NCBI GenBank assembly: GCA_015680685.1
Contig: MNCI01010115.1
Location: 483,065-547,064, forward strand
DNA from: Gnetum montanum
Taxonomy: Eukaryota > Streptophyta > Gnetopsida > Gnetales > Gnetaceae
Length of the DNA stretch: 64,000 nt
Reading direction: 5' to 3'
Shown here: piece by piece, positions 57,871 through 64,000 of the stretch
How the letters are laid out: each line of letters opens with the position of its first letter
How positions within the stretch are numbered: position 1 is the first letter of the stretch
Notes under the pieces: generated by a model
Told to the model about the DNA's origin: nothing
Database searches by the model: none
Seen by the model: only the letters and a program-made list of their open reading frames with translations
Position numbers and translations under genes: made by a program

Positions 57871-58228
57871 CATTATTGTTACAATGGACAAGATATGAAT
57901 GATGCTAACACCTAATTCATAATTATTATATTATAATTATTGTGGAATCAAATAAATTTTATGAGATTATTATAATTAGAGAAATAATCCATAATTATAA
58001 ATTGAGATATTATGGATTATCAGATTCATTCGAACGGTACACATTTCATAATAAATAAATCCAAGATATGATGAAATATTACTCATAATCCATAATGTTA
58101 GAGATATTATTTATTCATTCATAATGCTAACCCATAATGATTATGTCTTGATTACCATTATCCATAAGATATGTATAATGAAATGATTATAAATAACCAA
58201 CTTTGTTTATGATGAAGTGTTTATAATC
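57871..58228. other. AT-rich stretch, no gene
   Basis: Very AT-rich sequence with many ATAATTAT and CATAATG words and small dyads. Nothing codes. It ends at GTTAT (58,229-58,233), directly before the LTR of the next element. Confidence 0.5.
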
Positions 58229-58233
58229 GTTAT

Positions 58234-59059
58234 TGATGAGTGGCGAGGTATCCCTACACTCAATCGTACAAATACGAGCATTACATGTGCAATCTAGTTC
58301 AACTCTGCAGATGGACTAGTTGTGGCATCTAGATAGTTAACCTTAGGTCACAGTTCACTATCTTCCCACCTGGACTAGTATTAGCTTTGTCATGTATGGT
58401 TTAGTCCAAAGTGAGGTGTATGATGTGGTTTCTAATCTAATGCTACTCCTGAATGCAATGGAAAGTAATATTAACTAAGCTAGGAGAGAAGGGTGATAGA
58501 ATCTAAACTAGCCTAAGTGCGATGAGCATCCATTCCTTGATTATCTGTACACATCTTGGACTTCATGGATGACTACCACTGGGATTATCAAGCACAAATC
58601 CTAGGTACACTGCTGGGTTACCAAGTAGTCACACTTAAATGCTCGTAATCAAGTTGTACTCATTCCGCGTTTTAACATGAGATAAGGGTGAGAAGATATT
58701 AACTAAGAAAGCATTAAATAATAATTAAATAAATGATTAAACTAAGTGAATGCTGCAATGATGAAGTAATTTCGATCTTTATGGCTGGTCATGTGCATGT
58801 CCAAGTATGTCACACTCAAATAAAGGATGCAGTACAATTACAATCACCACACTACAGGCCTACACTAGAAAATATTCTATCTCTGGAGGGATAAAACTGC
58901 CAGAGTTTCACTAAGGGACTAAACTAAGTTTTGAAACAAGGGAGAGCTGCCTCTTATTTATAGAATTGGTGGTAGGTTGCAATATCGTGTACGCGATATC
59001 GTGACTTAGCTGTGATATCGTATATGCAATATCGTGATCATCCAAAACGTGACTCATCA
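58234..59059 (-). mobile_element. 3' LTR of the truncated copy
   Basis: An 826-bp LTR in reverse orientation begins TGATGAGTGG and ends CTCATCA on the plus strand. A minus-strand TATA box lies at 58,955-58,962, with about four GATATC-type motifs to its right. A minus-strand CTTGGGGGTA (59,060-59,069) is the polypurine tract. Confidence 0.9.
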
Positions 59060-59220
59060 TACCCCCAAGACTGAATGAAAACTTGTCCTCGAGTTACAGT
59101 TATTACACAGTGGATAGGTATGGGATTATTGGATGGTGAAAATGGGACTATGCTGCAGTGTGAAATAAAAAAAATAAAGACACAACACCAATGTTCTACA
59201 CCTACAGAAATGGATAGAAC

Positions 59221-62074
59221 TCATGTAGTTCCATGTGGCAGTGGCTCCTCCATTGGTGCCTTCCCTTTGTCTTGTGCTCCAGGTTTTGATGCTTGATGAC
59301 ATTGAAGTATGGCTTGGAGCTTCTCCTCTTTAGTCCAAGGGTCTTGTGCAATCCATGCTAATGTTCCAACATTTGACGAAGTCAGCACTTCCCATGAACA
59401 GGGTATTTGTGGGAACATTTGGTTGGCCTTGACATACCAAGCCGCGAACACCCGTCATTCCTCCTCATAGGCTCTGGCTTTATCCTTGTACTCTTGAAAA
59501 TCTACTAGCCATCAAGCTAAGTCTTTTGTGACACCTTTTTGTCCTTGGTAGCTGGTTTTTACCACCTCAAGTTCAAAATTTGCAACTNGTCTTTTGTGAC
59601 ACCTTTTTATCCTTGGTAGCTGGTTTTTACCACCTCAAGTTCAAAATTTGCAACTTCCATCTTTTCTAATAGCTTCTTACGCTCTACAAATTCTACTTCA
59701 TATTTGATGTGGGTGGTTGCTACCTGCTGCACGAGCTTTGACCTCAAGTGTTCTGCTATTAACATGGCAAGGTTGGCATATCTTAGATTTGCCAACTCTA
59801 TGTATTCCATCAGATCTTGAATCTGCAGGTCCTATCTTTTAACTTCTGCTTGGTGGGTGAAGGCATATGTGTCCAATATGGCCCACCAATCAGTGTGTTG
59901 AGCACTAATAGTGTAGATTTGGGCCTTGGCCATATGGATCCCCTTTTCAAGGATCTGTTTATACATCCCCACCTAATTATAGAAGTGCTCCTTCAACTTC
60001 TCATGTCATTTAGCCTCGTTCTGCCACGTGCTTATCTCAATAGCTGAATTTTGACGAATGCATGTACCTTCTCCATCAAGAGGGTTCAATTCTCTTTGGC
60101 TAAATGGCTTATGTCTCATTTGACCTAGATGAATTTTTCTCACAATTGATGAAAGTGTTCCTCAAGAACATTCTTTTTCTTTTCCGTAGTGGTCAATCGA
60201 AGGTTGTCAGCAACAAGCTACTTGTTTTCTTCTTGTAAGGCCTTGAGTGCCTTAAGATGTACATGAGTTTGTGCCTGTGTTGTGGAGGCATCCCAAACAT
60301 CCTTCTCCATTTCATCAACCACGTTTTTATTCTCTACGATTAATTTGGTTAGTTGCTCAGTTCTAAAGTTATCTAGCTGATCTGCAGGAACAAATTGCAT
60401 AGGGTCCCACTATGTTGCTTGTAGGGTTATGAGCTGCTCTTGTAATTTCTTCACTTCTGCTTCCACATGCTTAGCCCTCACTTCTGTTAAGACCAGATTC
60501 CCCTTTGCGGAAATGAAGTTTGATTGAATTTCTGTAACATCCTAAGGGATGTCAAACAGGGACGCCATTACTTGCCCTATTTGGAGCAATCGATCAAGTG
60601 CATCCTCATGTTTCACAGGAGTCATTGAGGTTTCGACCAAAGTTTGAGCATCCCGTGCTCCTGTGAGATTTCCTAGTGGCATGAAAGGTACGTTGAATGA
60701 TTATTTGATGTGATCTACAACCACTTCTGCAACTCCCGAGACATCCTGGTGTTGCATGACTACCACAATGGCCCCTTCACCAGTCTCTAACTACACCTGG
60801 AAAGATGCCGTGTTTCCTGAGATCTATTGTGACCATCTACTTTCCCCTCCTCCTATGTGAATGGATACTTCCCCCCTTGTGTGATCCAACAAAATCATAG
60901 GCTGAATGGCATCATTGATGATGCAGAAGAGCTTTGTATCATCATGAATTTCCCAATTGACCGTCTCAGCAATGGCCCTAAGATGGCTCATCGACAGTTT
61001 GTAGTCTTATGGTGGCTGTTGATCCTGGCCTGTGCTAGGCCCTGCTTCTTGTTATTGGTTGGGACCCATGCCTAGAGGTTAACTGGGTCCTACAAGTTGA
61101 GTTGTAGTTGGTCTAGCCATTTGTTCTTCTTCTTATTCTAGTCCCAGCTCTTCACTAGTGCTTTTTCTTGGAGCTGATGCCTTTAGCAATTCAGCATATG
61201 AAGTAGTCTGGGATTTCTAGAGGACGTCATTGGTGTACCCCTGAATATTGGCACTTCGGCAAAGCTTTCTGATAATACAAGGGAAAGGTAGCACCATCTT
61301 TCCTATCTTTCATTCTTTGAACCGCCTTAGGATCTCTGGTAAATATAGATGGGGCAGGTTAGCGTTAACCTTTTCCATCAACACTGCACATCCTCTAGCC
61401 GCATACGTTGATATTCTTTTTAGGCCCTTTGTGGGGAGGAGATGATATGTTCCAATTTTGAAGTAAACCCTCTCTTCCATCATCAACTCACCATATGTTT
61501 ATTCTCTACCATAAGCCTTATTCAACCAATCCTTTTGCACATCAAGGTTTGAACTGGTGGATAACTGAGAAAATCTAGGCCCTGTATTCAAAAGGTTTAA
61601 CACTTCTGAAATGGCCTGTGCAGAGAAGTCAACTGTCACACCACAAATATTGACTATGGTTCCTTGCTCTCTATTGTGCCAAAATTGATACGTCTCTCCT
61701 AGGAACCAGGCACCACTCTTAGAGAGGATAGGCCATAAGGGAGATCCTTTGAGATGATCCCTAATGGCCTCAAGAGTGAACTCTATAAATGATTCAAAGT
61801 TCAATTCCACAATTACCACAGTGAATGTGGACTTTTCATGGATGGCCTAAACACAATCTTGAGGCAACGTGAGTCGTTGTCCATGTTCAGGTGCTGCAGC
61901 AGCTCCTCCTTCTACCTGCCCAAACCGTTCAAGAGGAGTTTCTTCTTGATGAATGCTAAATGATTGCTCCTCCTATTCTACATGTTGTCCAGTAGGACTT
62001 TGTCTTCCACCTCTCCAAGATCGTTTGCTTCCAACTTGGGAAGGACCTTCCTGTTGTCCACGTTTCAGGGCCAT
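59221..62074 (-). pseudogene. ORF2 of the truncated copy
   Basis: The minus-strand counterpart of the ORF2 at 40,166-42,785 starts at 62,074 and reads in order: basic N-terminus, 'VIVELNFESF', 'AIRDHLKGSPLW', 'VTVDFSAQAISEVLNLL' (open frame 61,499-61,819), 'KGLKRISTYAARGC', a Pro/Gln hinge and coiled coils, ending with 'AQDKGKAPMEEP' near 59,221. This copy retains the 65-residue segment missing at the N in the other copy. In-frame TAG at 61,973-61,975 and 61,848-61,850 and TGA at 59,455-59,457 fall at the same codons as in the plus copy. The N at 59,588 sits between two near-identical 67-bp stretches. Confidence 0.75.
59521..59655. repeat. 67-bp direct duplication around an N
   Basis: Positions 59,521-59,587 and 59,589-59,655 are nearly identical (one difference) and separated by the single N at 59,588. 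The plus-strand ORF2 copy has this sequence once. This is most simply an unmerged overlap at an assembly gap. Confidence 0.85.
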
Positions 62075-62547
62075 CTGCAATCACATGGGGCCAACCATTA
62101 GTAAGGTTGTTTTTAAAGTTAGGTTATACCTTACTACTTTCCTTAATTAATGATCTTATGTTATCATGTGTGATATTGCCTAAAAACTATAATGATGAGT
62201 CTTGTGACTTAGGTGGTTTCCAGTTTTTTGTTTCCTGGTATACCTAGGGGTTAAATAATTTTGAGGCACAATTATTCTAAGTGTTATAGTTAATTACCCT
62301 GAATGATGTCCTTTGGATGATGATAACTTTCAAAAAAGTTAGGCAATTTTCGACAATTGTCCCTCCCTCACGACTAAGCTAAACACTCTGGGTTCAAGCA
62401 GGTTTAGATGGAATTAAAATCAAAGTACTAGCAAGCAAGATATAGTTAGAAAAACAAGGGTCGCTCAATCGCAATTTGTAGAGAAAAAATTCAAAAACTC
62501 CCCCATGTAAATGGAAAAATGATGCTAAGTGTTGTAGGGGGGTCACC

Positions 62548-62610
62548 TATTTATAGGTTGCAGCGACACGATATTGCGTACGCGATATCATGTCCCTAGT
62601 GATATGAGGC
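62548..62610 (-). promoter_or_regulatory. Internal LTR-like promoter, truncated copy
   Basis: A minus-strand TATA box (62,548-62,555) is preceded by CGATATCATG- and CGATATTGCG-like motifs. Downstream, the leader shares ACACTTAGC and a Trp/Phe-coding-like T-rich stretch with 39,700-39,780. Conservation at two insertion sites supports a real feature. Confidence 0.65.
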
Positions 62611-63779
62611 ACAACAACAAAAATACCAAATTTTTAAAGGATTATTTTGAAATCAACATTGTAAATTGAGGACATTGGGCTATTATGAAGGAGTTCTAGG
62701 GTAATTCCATTAATTCAAAAGGCACAATTAATGATGATGGTGTGGATTTTATGAATAAAACCTTGGGTGGTAAGAAAAAGGGTATGTAATGGTACAAAAA
62801 AGTGTTGAAATTTAGAGGGATAATAGTAGGGAAAGAGCATTATGAAAGATAGGCTAAATGTAAGAAATGGTGTGTGAGAGCTATGTAATAAGTGAAAATT
62901 ACAAAATATTACAGAAGTGGATCCTCCCCAAAGAGGTTCCAACATATAATGCCCTTGTGTAACCACACTTAAAGTGTCCATGGGCACTATAAGGGTTAGA
63001 TGTAATCCGCACTAATTCCACAAAACAGACACATGTAAATATCACTAAAATGAGGTAATAATTCTATGTTACACACAACACGAGCTACAATTACATGAAC
63101 AATGAGATGAGAAGAACTATAGAAAGGATTATAGAGATTTGGACATGAGGTAATTTACCCAGGGCACAGTGAATCCTCTGTGTAAAGCATGATTAATGTG
63201 TCATTAACCCATTGTTCCAAGATCAGGATCAAGTCCATTCCTCTAATCAGTGACATCACATTGTTTCATCCCATGATGAGCAACTATGAGAGTACCATAA
63301 CAACAAGGTGTACGATCACTTGGCAGTTTATTCATGGGAGGAGTGATTTTTGTTTTGTGGCACTTCCTTTTTCATTTTCTCTTTTTTTTTTTTTTTGAAT
63401 ACTGAATCCAAATAAGCCACCAACCTTTAGGCATGGGTGCATGTCTTTCCAGTGGGACCCCCTAGCACAGCATTGGATTTTTGAGTATCTTTTGATTACT
63501 CTTACTCCCATTTTTTGTTAGATCTAAAAGGATCTTACTATAGCCACATTACATGATAACTCCATAGACATCACCAAAGAGAATCCATAAGTCCCCTTGA
63601 TGTCACACCCTTATCATTCCCTCTTGATCCATCCTTCTTCATTCTGGGTACAATGAACACAAAATTAATTTTAAGTTTTAAAAATGTCAAGAATATCATT
63701 GTATCCTAGAACAAAACCTCTTATTTGTAGAGTGGATGAGTGGATGTAATGGGCTCACTATCCAAATAATTGATCACTC
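62611..63779 (-). other. Spacer of the truncated copy
   Basis: Non-coding, homologous to 38,404-39,600 of the 8.55-kb element in reverse orientation. Recognisable shared passages lie at about 62,925-63,010, 63,180-63,290 and 63,420-63,760. Confidence 0.75.
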
Positions 63780-64000
63780 GAGACTTGACTGTAACGACGA
63801 AAAACGTTGGCAGCTGGAAATACCGACCAAAATTCCGTGTACACAGCTTTAACCACAGATCCGCACGAGGGCTAAGCTGAAAAAACGAATCCGCGGTGCC
63901 CTGAACGGTCTTGTCGATCAGACAGGGACTTACGGGTCAGTAAAAGCGATGATGATTATGGATTTTTGCGTGCCATGATTTGGTGCGAGAGATCGTAAAA
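63780..64000. other. Unrelated GC-richer end of the window
   Basis: The last 221 bp do not match the element family and are visibly richer in G and C than the rest of the window. A plus-strand frame stays open for about 33 codons after one stop, with no recognised family. It may be different host sequence at a true truncation point, or the far side of an assembly join. Confidence 0.5.

Larger units (their letters stand above)
58234..63779 (-). mobile_element. Truncated minus-strand copy of the ORF2 element
   Basis: From the left it contains the 3' LTR, ORF2, the internal promoter and spacer sequence, all in reverse orientation and matching the 8.55-kb element. Homology stops abruptly at 63,779, opposite about 38,404 of the other copy, so gag and the 5' LTR are missing. 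The left flank is GTTAT, but with no right end the duplication cannot be checked. Confidence 0.85.

Noticed and set aside
63780-64000. Bacterial or vector contamination at the right edge
   Set aside because: Composition alone is not enough. No vector or bacterial gene motif is recognisable in 221 bp, so it is reported only as a discontinuity.

Overview
The window is plant nuclear DNA built almost entirely of nested, decayed Ty3/gypsy LTR retrotransposons, with one recognisable host gene. It is AT-rich. Most element reading frames are broken by stops that look like C-to-T or G-to-A changes (CAG to TAG, TGG to TAG, CGA to TGA), as expected of long-methylated DNA. Large nested elements, few genes and old insertions suit a large plant genome, and a gymnosperm is a reasonable guess that the sequence does not prove. 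I see no rRNA gene, functional tRNA gene, CRISPR array or organelle segment.

Layout. 1-7,525: a minus-strand gag-protease element (E1), split by a 3,068-bp solo-LTR-like insertion (2,770-5,837, duplicated target GTAAT). 7,600-9,250: an array of degenerate palindromes between two promoter regions that point away from each other. 10,340-13,577: a minus-strand chromovirus-like element (E2: RNase H, RT, protease, gag), then a long LTR-like non-coding block to 17,702. 17,703-23,430: the 3' half of a Tat-like element (E4: integrase, RNase H, RT), then another non-coding block to 25,446. 25,771 to about 44,012: a second chromovirus-like element (E3, minus strand). It carries a solo LTR in its RT (31,208-32,232) and a complete 8.55-kb element (35,163-43,714, duplicated target TACTT) in its 5' LTR. 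44,013-48,740: the gene island, holding an intronless ATL-type RING-H2 ubiquitin ligase gene (46,540-47,058, minus) and several tRNA-derived SINE-like copies. 48,741-55,718: a 6.98-kb element with gag and protease only (duplicated target GTTAT). 55,724-58,228: tandem repeats, including three 413-bp units. 58,234-63,779: a truncated minus-strand relative of the 8.55-kb element. 63,780-64,000: unrelated, GC-richer sequence.

The most interesting system is the family at 35,163-43,714, 48,741-55,718 and 58,234-63,779. Members share Athila/Tat-like LTRs (TGATG...CATCA ends, a tRNA-Asp-type primer site) and a gag core in the two that keep their 5' half, but carry no reverse transcriptase or integrase, so they must have been moved in trans. 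Two copies contain, well inside the element, a second LTR-like promoter (palindromic GATATC array plus TATAAATA). It lies upstream of a long coiled-coil ORF2 that begins just after a splice-acceptor-like sequence. Both copies share the same in-frame stop codons. The GATATC arrays differ in copy number even between the two LTRs of one insertion. Other element families in the window carry their own arrays of degenerate short palindromes, so this seems a recurring feature of the locus.
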